Assembly: GCA_037042185.1 (NCBI GenBank)
Contig: JAXQJY010000023.1
Location: forward strand, 558,001 to 622,000
DNA from: Sordariomycetes sp. S80-01Y
Taxonomy: Eukaryota > Ascomycota > Sordariomycetes
Reading direction: 5' to 3'
DNA: 64,000 nt
Shown: one piece after another, positions 12,801 through 27,800 of the stretch
Layout of the letters: the number at the start of each line of letters is the position of its first letter
Numbering within the stretch: position 1 is the stretch's first letter
Translations under genes and position numbers: made by a program
The notes under the pieces: model-generated
Database searches by the model: none
What the model saw: only the letters and a program-made list of their open reading frames with translations
Told to the model about the DNA's origin: nothing

Positions 12801-15800
12801 TGGCAAGGTCGTGTGCAGCTTGTCAACGCCTATGGACCGTCCGAAGTTTCAATTTTCATTGGCTCTCATGTCTACAATTCGCCTAATGAGAACCCGACCA
12901 ATGTCGGAAAGGCATTCAGCGGAAATATGTGGATTGTTGAGCCCGAAAACCACAATATGGTCGCGCCTATTGGAACCGTTGGCGAGATTTTGATCCAGCG
13001 CAACATGGCCCGCGGCTACCTGAACGACGAGGAGCGCACCAACGAAGCATTCATTCGCTCTGTCAAATTTTTGCCCGACCCCTCTGCGGATGATCCTAGA
13101 AAGTTCCACAAGTCTGGGGATCTCGCCAAGTATAACTCGGACGGAACTATCGAGTATCTTGGCCGTCGTGATACTCAGGTGAAATTGCGTGGCTTCCGCA
13201 TTGAACTCGGAGAGATCGAGTGGAACATACAGCGCTTGTTCGAGAATGTTGAGCACGTGGCCACTGATGTGGTTACGGTCGACTCTCGAGAAACGCTGGT
13301 CGCCTTTGTCAACTTCGTTGGTGGCCAAGAGGCCAAGGTTGACGGTGACATGTCGACCGCTGTCTTGCCCATGAATGAGGACCTCAAGGAGTCCTTCAAC
13401 ATCCTTATCGCCGATCTAAAGAACAACCTTCCCGGTTATATGGTTCCTGCATTGTTCGTCCCTTTGGCGTTCATGCCGCTCAATAACTCCCTCAAGCTTG
13501 ATCGCAAGAAGCTTCGTGATGTCGCTGCAGATTTCACGTCCGAGCAAGTGGCTGCTCTGTCTCTCGGTAGTGACGAGCATATCGAGCCCACTACATCGAT
13601 GGAGTTCAAGCTTCGAGACCTATGGGCTGAGGTTATAGGCATTGGTGCCGAGACAATTGGAAAGACCGACAACTTCTTACAGATCGGTGGCGACTCCATC
13701 ACTGCGATCCGTCTTGCTTCTCTCGCCACTCAGCACGGCATTGCCCTGAGCGTGGCCCAAATATTTGAGAACGCCCAGCTCGGCCGCATGGCTGAAATTG
13801 CCCAGCCCACCGATGCCGTCACAGGGATCGAGGTCCAGCCATTCAGTCTCGCGGTTGACACGGGCAGTGTTTCTGGCGCTCTCCAATCTACGCCCAAAAG
13901 CTTCGGTGCCATTGCTTCCGAAATCTCCAAGCTTGCTACTCAGGTAGCTGAACAATGTGACATCGATAGCTGGGATCAAATTGAAGATGCTTACCCGTGC
14001 ACTGCTCTTCAAGAGGGCCTCATGGCCATTTCCGTCCAGCAGCCTGGCGCCTATATCAACAAGAATGTCTACGAGCTGCCCAAGTCCGTCGACCTCGACC
14101 GCTTCAAAGCCGCCTGGGAACGTACACTTGAGGTCTGCGCGAACCTCCGAACTCGGGTTGTCGTTGCCAATGGTAAATACTACCAGGCCATCATCCAACA
14201 CAGCCCACAGTGGGAGGACACTCACGGGCTCAACCTCAAGCCATACATGGAGCGTTACGCCGACAGCGTTACCATGAGCCACGGCTCTCCTCTCTGCCGT
14301 TATGCACTTCTCGAGGAAGATACAGGAGAGCGCTTTTTTATCTGGACGATGCACCACTGTATCTTTGACGGCTGGACCTCCTCTTTGATGCTACAGACCC
14401 TTTATAGCGCGTACGAGGGTGTCAAGCTGCCTGATCTCAACCAGTTCTCCAGCTTTATCCAGTACGTGTCGAGCATCCCCGAGGAAGACTCGGCCAACTA
14501 CTGGCGCACCCAGCTTGACGGTGCTGTCCGCACTCCATTCCCTGCAGCCCCTACCGGCGAGGCTGCCAATGCCGCTGCCACCACTCGAGTTCACAAAGCC
14601 AACATCGAATTCCCCGCTGGCTCTGACAACGCGATAACCAAGGCAACAATCCTTCGCGCCGCGTGGGGCCTGCTGCTTTCTAGCTACTGCGACACCGATG
14701 ATGTCTGCTTCGGAATGACTCTGTCTGGCCGCAACGCCCCGGTGCCTGGGCTCGAGACCATGGCCGGGCCAATGGTTACCACCGTCCCCATCAGGATGCG
14801 CCTTGACAACAAGATGCGCATTTCTAAGTTCCTCCAGGCTGTTCAGTCGCAGTCCTCGGAGATCACAACCTACGAGCAGTACGGTCTGCAGAACATCTCC
14901 AAACTCACCGACGAGGCCAAGGATGCCTGCAACTTCAGCAATCTCCTAGTTGTGCAACCTCTCCAACAGATGTTCTCCAAATCTATGGGCAGCGAAGAAA
15001 CCCTGCTCGACAACCCTAGCAAGGAGAAGTTTGTCGCCGACGACAACATGGAAGGCTACTTCAACTACCCTCTTGTCGTGCAATGTTATGTGTACAAGAC
15101 TGGTGCAGAGCTCTCACTCACTTACCACTCGAACTACATCGATGAGTTCCAGATTCAGGCACTAAGCAAACACTTCGAGAACATCACACAGCAGCTGATC
15201 ACAAAGACCTCTCAGCCTTTGTCAAGCATCAACTATGCTAGCCAGTGGGACCTCGACCAGATTATTGAATGGAACTCAACAGGATTCGACGCCAGCTGGA
15301 AGGTTGACAAGTGCCTTCATGATCTTATTACTGCCCAGGTCACGCTCAATCCTCACAAGGAGGCTGTGGTGTCAAACTCGGAGGTTCTGAGTTATTCCGA
15401 CTTTGATCGCCTCACTGACGGGCTTGCTGCTCACCTGGCTAGCTTGGGTGTAACGGTTGGTTCCAAAGTGCCTCTATGTCTGGAGAAATCTATCTGGGCT
15501 CCCGTTGTCATCGTCTCCATCATGAAGGCCGGTGCCGCCTTTATCCCTTTGGATCCCGAGCATCCTCGTGATCGTCGCCAAAATCTGGTGAAGCAGCTTG
15601 GGGCGGAGCATTTGGTCATCGAAGACGCCACCGCAGAAGGTTGTCAAGATCTTGTCAAGAACACCATCCACGTTAAGCCTTCTCTGTTTTCCGAGCTTGC
15701 TACCAAATATCCCGATTTTCAACGCCCCGCCATGACCTCCCGGGACCTTTGCTACATCCTCTTCACAAGTGGAAGTACTGGCACACCCAAGGGTATTATG

Positions 15801-18800
15801 GTTGACCACCTTGCCGTTTCGACTTCCTTGAGTGGTCAAGTCGCCGCATTCGACTACAACAACCAGACCAGGGCGTTCCAATTCTCGACTTACACTTTCG
15901 ATGCCGCGATCATGGAGATTTTTGCTCCACTCACTACTGGTGGAACTGTTGTCGTCCCCAACAAGCGCGAGCGCCTCCAAGACGCTGCCAAGTTCATTAC
16001 GGATATGGAGATCAACCATGCGTTCCTCACACCGTCATTCCTCCGCACCTTTTCTCCCATGGACGTTCCCACGTTGAGAACGCTGATCTCCGGTGGGGAA
16101 GCCCTCGGTGCCGACACCCTCCGTACCTGGGCGCCTCCCGTGAACCTGCACGAAGCCTACGGTCCGACTGAGACCACAATCATTTGTACTGCCAGACTCA
16201 TCACAAGCCCCAATGACTCTCCCGCGAATATAGGTCATGGCTACGCTCACACCAACTGGATCGTGGACCGCAACGATCACAACAAGCTCGCACCGATTGG
16301 TGGTATCGGAGAACTAGTTTCTCAAGGTCACTCGATTAGTACCGGCTACCTGCACGATCCTGTCAAGACCAAGGCTGCCTACCTGACTGAGGTCTCCTGG
16401 ATGCCTCTCAGCCTATCACACTTCGCCCAAAAGTTTTTCAAGACGGGTGATTTGGCCAAATACAACTCTGACGGCACCATGGAGTTCTGCGGTCGCAAAG
16501 ATACGCAGGTCAAGGTGCGAGGTCAACGTCTGGAGCTGGGTGAGATCGAAGATGCTACAACCAAGGTGCTGCCTGGCATCAGCCAGAACGCCGCCGATGT
16601 GATCAAAGTTGGGAACACTCATACCTTGATTATCTTCCTCAACTTTGCGGATCGCTCTCTTGGTCAAGGTGTCGAGACAATTGACGGCTTCATCCCCTTG
16701 CACCAGAAGAAGCAGCTGCAAGACCTTGTCGGCACGCTCCAGCAGGGCCTCAAAGCTAGACTTCCTGGCTACATGGTACCATCTTACTTCCTGCCAGTGC
16801 AGAGCATGCCTTTCTTGGCGGCTATGAAGATTGATCGCAAGAAGCTCCATAATGCTGCTCTAGGCCTCACCATCGAACAGCTCAACAACTTCAGCCCCGC
16901 TTCCCAAGGCATGATCCAGCCCACTACCGATCTGGAGCTGAAGCTACGGGAGATATGGTCTCAGATCATTAATGTTCCCGCCGAAAACATTGGAAAGAAC
17001 GATGCCTATCTTGAAATCGGCGGTGATTCAATCAACTCGATCCACATGGTCGCCCTTGCTGAGAAGAATGGTATCGGTCTGACCGTGTCGACCGTGTTCA
17101 AGGACTCGCGCCTGTCACACCTGGCTGCCACTGCTAAGATTGGAGAGGAGACCAAGTCCTACGAAGCTGATGCTTTCAGCATGCTCCCACAAAGTCAAAA
17201 GGACTCCATACTCACCGAAGCCCGCAAGCAGTGCGGCTACACATCCGGCGAGACCATCGTGGATGCGTTCCCTTGCACCAGCCTTCAAGAGGGTATGATG
17301 GCGCTTACTGTCAAACAGCCAGGATCGCATATTGGCCGGCATGTTTACGTCCTCCCCAAGCACGTCGATCTTGATCGATTCCGCGCCGCTTGGGAAAAAG
17401 TCATCGAGCTCTGCGACAATATGAGGACCAGAATCGTGCACATTGGTGACCAGACCTACCAAATTGTCATGAAACATGAGGTCAAGTGGGAGTCAGATGC
17501 CAACATCGAGAAGTCCTCAAAGGTTCCTGACCTAAAGAGCGCCAACATGACCTACGGCTCTGCCCTCTCTCGCTACGCCGTCACCACTAACGATTCCGGT
17601 GACCACTTTTTCGTCTGGCATGTGCACCACGCAATCTTTGACGGATGGACCATGACTGTGCTCTTCGATGTTTTGCACCGGGCATATGCCGACACCGAGA
17701 TCCCAGCTATCCGCCCCTTCTCCCGCTTTATTAAGTACACAAGGGAGCAGGACCCCAATGACGCTGCCAACTATTGGAGGCAGCAGTTAGCAGACGCCAA
17801 GCAGGCAAGCTTCCCTCCAGCTGGCCGCAACGCCAAGTCTACCGACGCCACCCGCCTCATGAGCAGGACCATCGAGTTGGGTACCCCTGCCAACGCCTCG
17901 ATAACGAAGGCGTCCATTCTTCGTGCTGCGTGGGCTATTATACTGGCTCGCTACTCTGAGTCAGACGATGTTACCTTCGGCAGCAGTATCTCCGGTCGTC
18001 AAGCCCCTGTGCCTGGTCTCGAAAAGATGCCAGGACCAATGATCGCGACGGTTCCTGTTCGCACACGCATTGACAGGAGCATGACCATCGAAGATTTCAT
18101 GCGGTCCATCCAGAACCAAGCTTCAGACATGGTGCCTTACGAGCAATATGGTCTGCAGAGCATCGCTAAACTAGGCAACGATGCCAAAGACGCTTGCAAC
18201 TTCAGCAGTCTCTTCGTCGTGCAGCCTCTGCAGTCCATGTTTGCCAACAGTGACGGCAGTGCCGCTTTGTTGGAGCCACCGCAGAAAGAAGAAGATAACT
18301 CCGAATCGAGAATGTCGGGATACTTCAACTACCCTCTGGTTGTCCAAGGTTCCATTATGGATGACAAGGTGGACCTGATTCTCACTTACAACTCCGCCGT
18401 TCTTTCTGACTCTCAGATGACTGCCTTGTCGCATCATTTTGATCACGTCCTTCAACAGCTTGTATCAAGCGATGCTACGACTAGAGCGGTCGGCAAGGTT
18501 TCCCTTGCTGGCGCCTGGGATCTTGCGCAAGCCAACGCTTTCAACGCCGAGATCCCCGAGGTTGTTGAGTCGACCATGCACGAGATGATCGAGAAGCACG
18601 CCAAACAGAAGCCAAATAACCCTGCTTTGGATGCTTGGGACGGCCACATGACCTTTGGAGAGTGGAACGCTGCTGCCAACCGCCTGGCGAACACTCTGGT
18701 CGATACCCACGGTGTACAACCGGGAGCTGTCGTCCACGTGTGCTTCGAGAAATCTATTTGGCACTTTGTTTCTATCCTTGCAATCAATAAGGCTGGAGCG

Positions 18801-21800
18801 ACTTGGTCTCCCCTTGACCCATCTCACCCCGTGGAGCGCAAGGCGGCTGTCACGCGCCAGACCCAGGCTAAGCTCACGCTGACATCCAATGTTCACGCCA
18901 ATTCGCTCAAGGGACTCACTTCCAGCATCATCGTCGTTGACGAAGCTCTCATCAATAATCTCGAGTCTTCTGGTATCGACGGGTCTAAGCGACCAGCTTC
19001 CGCCGCCCCCGAGGATCTGGCATACATTCTCTTTACGAGTGGTAGCACCGGAACTCCAAAGGGCTTCATGCTTGAGCACCGCTCTGTTTGCAGCTCGCAA
19101 ACTAATATTTGGGAAAGCCTTGGGATTCGTAGGGGCTCGAGGATGCTTCAATTCTCGTCTTATGTCTTCGACATCACCATTGGCGAATCTCTTGGTCCAC
19201 TGATGTTCGGCGCCTGCGTTTGCATTCCTTCGGACGAGCAGCGCATGAACAGCCTTCCCGAATTTGTCAAGACTAAAAAGGTCAATTGGTTAACTCTCAC
19301 CCCCGCTGTTGCCGCCATGTACAGTCCATCAGACTTCCCCGCCGTCAAAGACTTGCTTCTTGCCGGTGAGGCTGTTGGTCAAGACCTGCTCAAGAGGTGG
19401 GCGAATGACGTTCGCGTCATCAACGCTTGGGGTCCCGCTGAGACCTGCATGGCCTCTTCTTTGCATGAATACACCTCGGACGACGAGCCGTCAGCTGCCA
19501 TCGGCAAGCCTGTCGGCGCGTTCTTGTGGCTCGTCGACCCCGAGGACCCCAGCCGTTTGGCACCACATGGTTCGGTTGGTGAGGTGATGATCCAGGGGCC
19601 TACTCTCCTGCGTGAGTATCTCGGAGAGCCGGACAAGACAAAGGATGCCACTGTTAAGCCTCTTCCTGAGTGGGCTCCCCGGAGGGACGAGAAGGACTTC
19701 GACCGCTTCTATAAGTCTGGCGATCTCTGCTTCATCAACGGCGATGGAAACCTCGAGTATGTGTCTCGAAAGGATACCCAAGTCAAGATCCGTAGTCTTC
19801 GTGTCGAGCTTGGTGAAGTTGAAACACATGTGCGATCAGCTCTCGAGGGTGTCGCTCGTGTTGCAGTTGACGTCTTCAAGGGCGAGGCAGGTTCCTCCCT
19901 TGTCGCCTATTTCTCCTACAATACGGAGTCTCGATTTGCCAACATTGATTTGGATCCCCAAGACCAATCCATGTTTGACAAGATTGATGATTCTATGGAG
20001 GAGAAATTGACGTCAGCTGCCGGCAAGCTGCGCGCCTCTTTACCCAGCTACATGGTGCCATCCCTCTTCGTGCCATGCAACTATATGCCTTTCAACACGT
20101 CTGGAAAGGTCGACCGTAAGGTTCTGTACAATCGCGTGGCCAATCTTGACCGCGAGGCGCTATCCATGTATTCACTGTCCAGCGCCAAGAAGAGAGCCCC
20201 TGAATCAGACATGGAGAAGAAAGTGCAGTCTATATGGTCCACCCTGCTGAAGCTCGAGCTGGACCAAATCGGCCGCGATGACTCCTTCTTCAGTCTTGGC
20301 GGTGACTCCATTACGGCAATGGGCCTCGTAACTCTCGCTCGCGAGAGTGGCCTCCAGATCACGGTCAAGGATGTCTTTAGCGACCCGCGCCTGTCCGCTG
20401 TTGCGCTGACAGCTCAGCCTCTCAACGAGGAGGATGAAGAGGATCAAATTGAGCCTTTCAGCTTGCTATCTCGATCTGAGCGCAAGCTGGCCAAGAGTGA
20501 GAAGGTCAAATCTCAATGCGAGCTCAGAAGCGGCCAGTCAGTTGAAGATGCTTACCCTTGCACTCCCCTACAAGAAGGTCTTTTAGCGCTTGCTCAGAAG
20601 ACCCCAGGATCGTATGTCGCTAAGCATGTCTACAAGCTTCCAAGCCACGTCGACCCTGCGACTTTCAAGGAGGCGTTCGAGAAGACAGTCGCCACCTGCG
20701 AGAACATGCGCACTCGAATCGTCAACGTCGGTGGCTCCACTTTCCAGGTCCTCATCAACAAGGAAACTGAGTGGGAGAACACCGATGGCAGGGATCTGAA
20801 GACATACATGTCTGAGGCCAAGATCGAGATGCAGTATGGATCTCGCCTCTGCCGTTTCGCGCTCATCACAGAGGCTGATGGCGAGACTCACTTCGCGCTC
20901 TTCCTACACCACGCTGTGTCAGATGGGTTCTCCTTGACACTCAACATGCAAGCTCTCGATGATGCCTTCAGGGGAACCAAGACCGTCAATCTCCAGCCTT
21001 ACTCCGGGTTCATCGACTACGTGTCTGAGATGGATTCCGAGTCGGCTGACGACTTTTGGAGGTCTGAACTCAAAGGGGCTCGTCGTGCAGCTTTCCCTCC
21101 CACGGCGGCGCCCACCACTGAGGCCAACAGCGTTGGTGTCATGAGGCACAAGGTCGACTTCCCGGCCAAGGCTCAAGCCGGAACTACAAGCGCCACCGTC
21201 ATTCGTGCCGCTTGGTCCATGCTCTTGGCCAGGTACGGCGAGACCAAAGATGTGACATTCGGTGCCACTGTCTCTGGTCGCAATGCACCCGTAGCTGGAC
21301 TTGAGCGGATGGTTGGTGCCGTCGTTGCTACCGTGCCTGTGCGAGTCAATCTCGACGACCACGAGGAGCAGTCTGTCTCTCAGTTCTTGAGCTCAATTCA
21401 GTCTCAAGCAGCCAATGCTATTCCATACGAGCAGTATGGCGTACAGAATATTTCCAAGCTTGGACCTGAATTCAAGGAGGCGTGTGATTTCAACAGCCTG
21501 CTAGTAATTCAGCCCATGAGCAAGTTCAGCGCTGGCGAAGACGAAGACGTCAGCGATGCCATCCTCACTGCTCCCAACGCCGCCAAATTTAGCGAGGAGG
21601 ACGCCCTCGAGGGCTACTTTACTTTCCCCTTGGTCGTCGACTGCCTTGTATATGAAGACGGCGCCGAACTGCTTCTAACCTACCGCTCCGATGTCATCAA
21701 TGAAGAGCAGATGCGAGCTCTGAGCAACCACTTCAACCACATAGTGGGACAGTTGATGAGCGGAGGCGAAAAGCCCCTTAAGTCAGTCACTGTTGGTGGT

Positions 21801-24800
21801 CCTTGGGATCTTGAGCGTGCGATGGAGATGAACAAGGAGAGACCACAGGTCGTAGCCGAAACCGTCCACGATCTTATCCACAAGCAAGCTGTCAAGCAGC
21901 CAAACCATCAGGCCGTGTTTTCGACCGACGGCACCCTCACTTATGCTGAGCTCGACAGAATTTCGTCTCAATTGGGCAACTACCTGGTACAGATTGGCGT
22001 GAAGCCCGAGATGATGGTCCCTTACTGTTTTGAAAAGAGTATGTGGACCACTGTCGCGATGCTCGGTATCCTCAAGGCGGGGGGTGTCTTTGTTCCTCTC
22101 GATCCCTCGCATCCCAAGGGGCGCCGCGAGCAAATCGTCCAAGAGACTCGAGCGGAGTTTCTCTTGGTTTCGCCAACCACTGCTGAAAAATGCAGTGACT
22201 TGGTACCCAATCTGGTTCAGGTGGACCTCGAGCTCATCTCCCGCATCCAGGAGGTCAGCGAAGAGATCTCCCACCCACCAGTCAAGGTCTCCCCAAGCGA
22301 CGCAGCATACGTGCTTTTCACAAGTGGATCAACTGGCAAGCCAAAGGCCATTGTAGTCGAGCATTCTGCACTCTGCGGCAGCATTCTAGGCTATAATCGC
22401 GCCTACCACATGACACCCGAAAGCCGTGTGTTGCAATTCTCTAGTTACGTCTTTGACGTTTCTCTGAGTGAGATTCTCGAGACCTTGGTGTTTGGTGGTA
22501 CGATATGTACACCAAGCGATCAGCAACGCCTCGAGGATCTAACAGGTTTCATCAACGAAGCCAATGTTAACACAGCAATGTTGACATCCTCATTCCTTAA
22601 GACTGTGGATCCAGCCTCAGTACCTTCTATCAACATGCTCATGTTGGTGGGTGAGCCCCCGACCAAAGACACCATTCAAACATGGCACGGCAGAGCTCGC
22701 CTTATCAATGCCTACGGCCCTTCGGAAGCCTCAATATTCATTGGATCCTACGAATACAAAAGCCCTGAAGACCAACCAACCAACGTTGGTGAAGCTTTCA
22801 CCGGCAACATGTGGATTGTGGAGCCCGAAGATCATAACAAGATCGCTCCTATCGGATGTGTTGGTGAGATTTTGATTGAAAGGAACATGGCACGTGGCTA
22901 CCTGAACGACGAGGAGCGGACCGAGTCTGCCTTCATCCGCGAGGTAGACTTCTTGCCGGTTGATAAAACTAGCCCAATCAAATTTCACAAGTCCGGTGAC
23001 TTGGCTCGGTACAACGCTGATGGTACAATCGAGTATCTAGGGCGTCGCGATACCCAGGTTAAGCTCCGAGGCTACCGCATAGAACTGGGCGAGATCGAGT
23101 ACAATATCCAGAAATCACTGGTCGGTACAGAACAGGTTGCCGCCGATGTCGTCAACATCGGTGGCCGTGACACTCTTGTTGGGTTCATGAGCTTCGCCGA
23201 TGTCGTCCAGGCGGGAAACACTGACGACGTGGATCCTCCTGAGAACACCATTCCACTGTCCGATACTCTCAAGAAGACATTCAACAGCCTGTCTGACGAC
23301 CTGAAGAATATTTTGCCGGGTTACATGGTTCCCTCGCTTTATATCCCGCTCCAGAAGATGCCCTTCAACACTTCACTGAAGCTGGATCGCGCCAAGCTAC
23401 GCTTGCTGGCATCTGATTTGACTCAAGATCAACTTGGTCTATTTTCTCTGGACAGCGGCGAGCGGCTTGAACCGACCACCGAAATGGAAATTCAATTGCG
23501 TGACCTCTGGGCACAAGCCATTGGACTCGACCCTGATACCATCATGAAGAACGACTCGTTCCTCCAAATCGGGGGTGACAGCATGGTTGCTATCAAGCTC
23601 GTATCACTCGCGCAGAAGGAAGAAATTGGCCTCACCGTGGCCGACATCTTTGCCAACCCTCGCCTTTCCAGCATGGCTCTCATTGCTGCTGGCGGTTCCA
23701 TCGAGTCGTATGATGCCGAGCCTTTCAGTCTGTTGCCCCTTGCCAAAGAAAATGCTCTCACCCGCATCCGTGACCAGTGTAACCTCAAGCAAGACCAGCA
23801 TGTTGAGGATGCCTTCCCGGTGACTTCTCTTCAGGAAGGTCTCATGGCTTTGGCTGTTAAGCAGTCAGGTTCTTACACTGCTCAAGTTCTCTTCCGCCTG
23901 GCCGACACTGTCGACCTAGCTCGCTTCAAGGCAGCCTGGGAGCGCACTGTTCAGCTTTGCACGAACTTGAGAACCCGTATTGTTAACTTCCAAGGCTCAA
24001 CCCTTCAGGTTCTTGTGAAGAACGACGATGCGTGGGAGCCCAATCATGGCCTAAGCCTGGCGGCCTTCAAGGCCGACGTCGACTCTACTCCAATGGTTTA
24101 CGGCTCCAAGCTGTGTCGCTTTGCCCTCATCCAACAAAACGGAAAGCATTATTTCAGCTTGGCAATGCACCACGCCGTGTATGATGGATGGACCATGTCG
24201 ATTGTCATCCGTACATTGATGGCCGCGTACCTGGGAACACCCATCACGCCAGTCCGACCCTACGTCAACTTTGTCAAGTTCACCACCCAGATTGACGAGG
24301 AGGCTGCCAAGACCTTCTGGAAGAGCTATTTGTCGGGTGCCACGCAGGCTACATTCCCACCCAGCACAAAGACGTCCAAGAGCGTAACTCGCACGATGAC
24401 CAAGGACATCAGATTCCCTCGCTCAGCCGACTCTTCGATAACAAAAGCTACCATCGTCCGTGCTGCTTGGGCCACCATCCTTGCTCGCTACTGCGAGTCT
24501 GAAGACGTCACCTTTGGAATGACACTCTCTGGCCGTCAAGCTCCCGTTCCTGGTCTCGGTGACATGCCAGGTGCCGCGATTGCCACAGTGCCTGTGCGTG
24601 TTAGGCTTGGCCAGCAAACAGTTTCCAAGTTCCTGAAGGACGTTCAGGCTGAAGCTTCTGAGATGATTTCGTACGAGCAGTACGGTCTTCAAAATGTTTC
24701 CAAGCTCAACTCGGAAACTCAGGAGGCCTGCAACTTCAGCAGTTTGCTCGTCATCCAGCCTTTCTCCCCAGTTTCTGCCATGAGCGAAGGACCTGACGCA

Positions 24801-27800
24801 GTGCTTCTTCCTGCCGATGAGGAGACGGCTGCGTCAAATGGTTTTGAGGGCTACTTCAACTACCCCTTGGTGATCCAGAGTTACATCTCAGACACCGAGA
24901 CTACCTTGTCTTTCACTTACGACGCTTCTGTCATATCCGAGCGACGCCTCGAGGCGCTTGGTCAGCACTTTGACCATGTCATACAGAAGCTCCTACCTGA
25001 GAACAAGCAGCCCCTCGCCGAGCTGTCAATTGCTTCTGACTGGGATCTCAAACTTGCTACTGAGTGGCAAGGCGAGCCTCCCGAGATCGTGAACCGCTGC
25101 TGGCACGAACTCTTTGAGGACAACGTGCATAAGCAGCCCGGCGCGATCGCCGTCAACGGATGGGATCGCGTCTTCACCTATTCCGAGCTCAACGACGCTT
25201 CCAACAGACTGTCACACCACCTCGTCAACGTCTTCAACGTACAGAAGCATGAGATCATCACCATCTGTATGGAGAAGTCTGGTTGGCACACAGTCTGCAT
25301 GCTCGCTATCAGCAAGGCTGGTGCCACTTGGGTGCCTCTCGAGCCATCGCACCCCCGGTCTCGCCAGGAGCAAATTGTGAAACAAACCGGCGCTAAATTG
25401 GTCCTCTCTTCGCCGATGCACTCCAAGAACTGTGCGGCGTTCATCGACAATGTGCTCGAGGTGACCCCCGAGTTGCATGAGAAGCTCGACGCCGCCACTG
25501 GCAAGTCTGGACCGGTTCAAGATATCTCGCCGCGCACTGCCGCATATATTTTGTTTACTTCGGGCAGTACTGGCGTTCCGAAGGGATTTGTCATTGAGCA
25601 CCGCTCACTGGTCACCAGCCAGGTGGCTATGTGGACCAGGCTCAGAATGACACCATCTGTCCGCATGCTCCAATTTGCGTCCTATGTCTTTGATATGAGC
25701 GTCGGCGAAACTATCTGCTCGATGATGTTCGGTGCCTCGATCCATGTCCCGTCTGAAGATATCCGAATGAACGGCTTGGTCGAGTTCATCAATACCAATA
25801 AGATCAACTGGCTGTTCCTGACCCCGGCCTTCGCCCGAACCCTCAAGCCCGAAGATCTACCCGGTGTAGAATTCATGATTCTCGCTGGTGAGGCTGTGGG
25901 CCAGGATATCTTGACCAACTGGTTCGGCAAGGTGAGACTAGTCAATGGCTGGGGACCTGCTGAGACGACCGTCTGCTCGACCATTCACGAGTATCAGTCT
26001 ATCAATGACTCACCCGCCAACATTGGGCGACCCGTTGGAGGATTCTGCTGGATCGTTGATCCCGAAGACCCGACTCGACTGGCGCCTATTGGCACGGTCG
26101 GTGAAGTCGTTATCCAAGGTCCTACGTTACTACGTGAATATCTTGGAGATCCAGCCAAGACCAAGGCCGCGATTCACTCGCCCCCGCCGAATTGGGCGCC
26201 CAAGAAAGATCAGGAAGGCTGGGACCGGATGTACTTGTCTGGTGACCTGTGCTTCTACAATCCCGACGGAACTTTCGAATTTTCATCGCGAAAGGACACG
26301 CAAATCAAAATTCGTGGCCTGCGCGTGGAGCTCGGCGAGGTTGAGCATCACATCCGCGAGTCCCTACCCGGTGTCCGACAGGTGGCCGTGGACGTCTTGA
26401 AATCCGATGCTGGATCAAACCTAGTCGCTTATTTCTGCCACAACGATGAGACGCGTCAAAGCGCCGCTGCGGTCGACCTTTTCCGACCCCTCGAGGGTCG
26501 TCTTCAAGAACAGGTCACCGAGATGGTTGGGAAGCTCCAGGTCACATTGCCGAGCTACATGGTTCCAACCATGTTCATACCAACGGCTTTCATGCCGTCG
26601 ATCACATCCACCAAGATGGACCGGAAGACACTAAAGGCGCTCACCACGGAGCTCTCACAGCAAGACTTGGCCACCTACTCCTTAGTCAACGCTGACAAGC
26701 GTCCTCCAGAGACCGAAATGGAGGAGCGCATCCAAGCCATCTGGTCCGAGATCCTCTCACTTCCCAAGGACAATATCGGCCGCGACGATAGCTTTTTGCG
26801 GATAGGTGGTGACTCCATTACGGCAATTTACTTGGTCACCAATGCCCGCGAGAAGGGCATTCAGCTCGCGGTCAAGAATATCTTTGATGATCCTCGTCTG
26901 TTCGCTGTTGCCGCCAATGCTATTAAGTCGGAAGCAACCGGCCCTGAACGGGAGCTCGATAACTTTGAGCTTCTCGAAGAAAGCCAGAAAAAGGCCGTAT
27001 TGGCCGCACCGATTCGCAAGATCTGCGAACTCTCTGATGAGCAGGTCATTGACAACGCACTGCCTGTCACATCCTTGCAAGAGGGCTTGATGGCCATCTC
27101 GGTCAAGCAACCGGGCTCCTACATCGCCAAGTGGGTTTACCGCGTTGCAGATCACATTGATCTTCCTCGATTCAAGGCCGCGTGGGAGCAGACTGTCAAG
27201 GCGTGCGGCAACCTGCGGATGCGCATAGTCCGCGCCGCCAACTCTACAGTGGCCTTGTATGTCAAGGATGACGTGCTCTGGGAGGATACTGCTGGTCTGG
27301 ACTTGTCAAGCTTCCTTTCCAAGGCCAACAAGTTCGAAATGACTTTCGGATCCCGCCTTAATCGCTACGCTCTAGTTCAAGAGCCCTCCGGCGAGACGCA
27401 TTTCATCCTGTCGGCACACCACGCCACCTATGATGGGTGGACAATGCGACTGATGCTTTCGACGCTCGCCGATGCCTACAATGGCACCGAGAGCCTGGCT
27501 CTGAGACCGTTTGACAGGTTCATCAAGTACGTGCAAGATATCGATCAAGAAGCGGCGCGCCAGTATTGGCGGGGCCAGCTGCAAGATGCGAAGCGCACAA
27601 CCTTCCCCCCTGACGCCAAAAAGACCCAGGGTGCTAGCGCAACTCGTATCATGACCAAGATGATTGAGCTGCCAGAGACACAGGACTTTTCGGTCACAAA
27701 AGCCTCGGTCATGAGGGCTGCATGGGCTATGCTTCTTGCCAGATACTGCGACACTGATGACATTTGCTTTGGTACTTCCGTGTCAGGTCGCCAGGCACCG

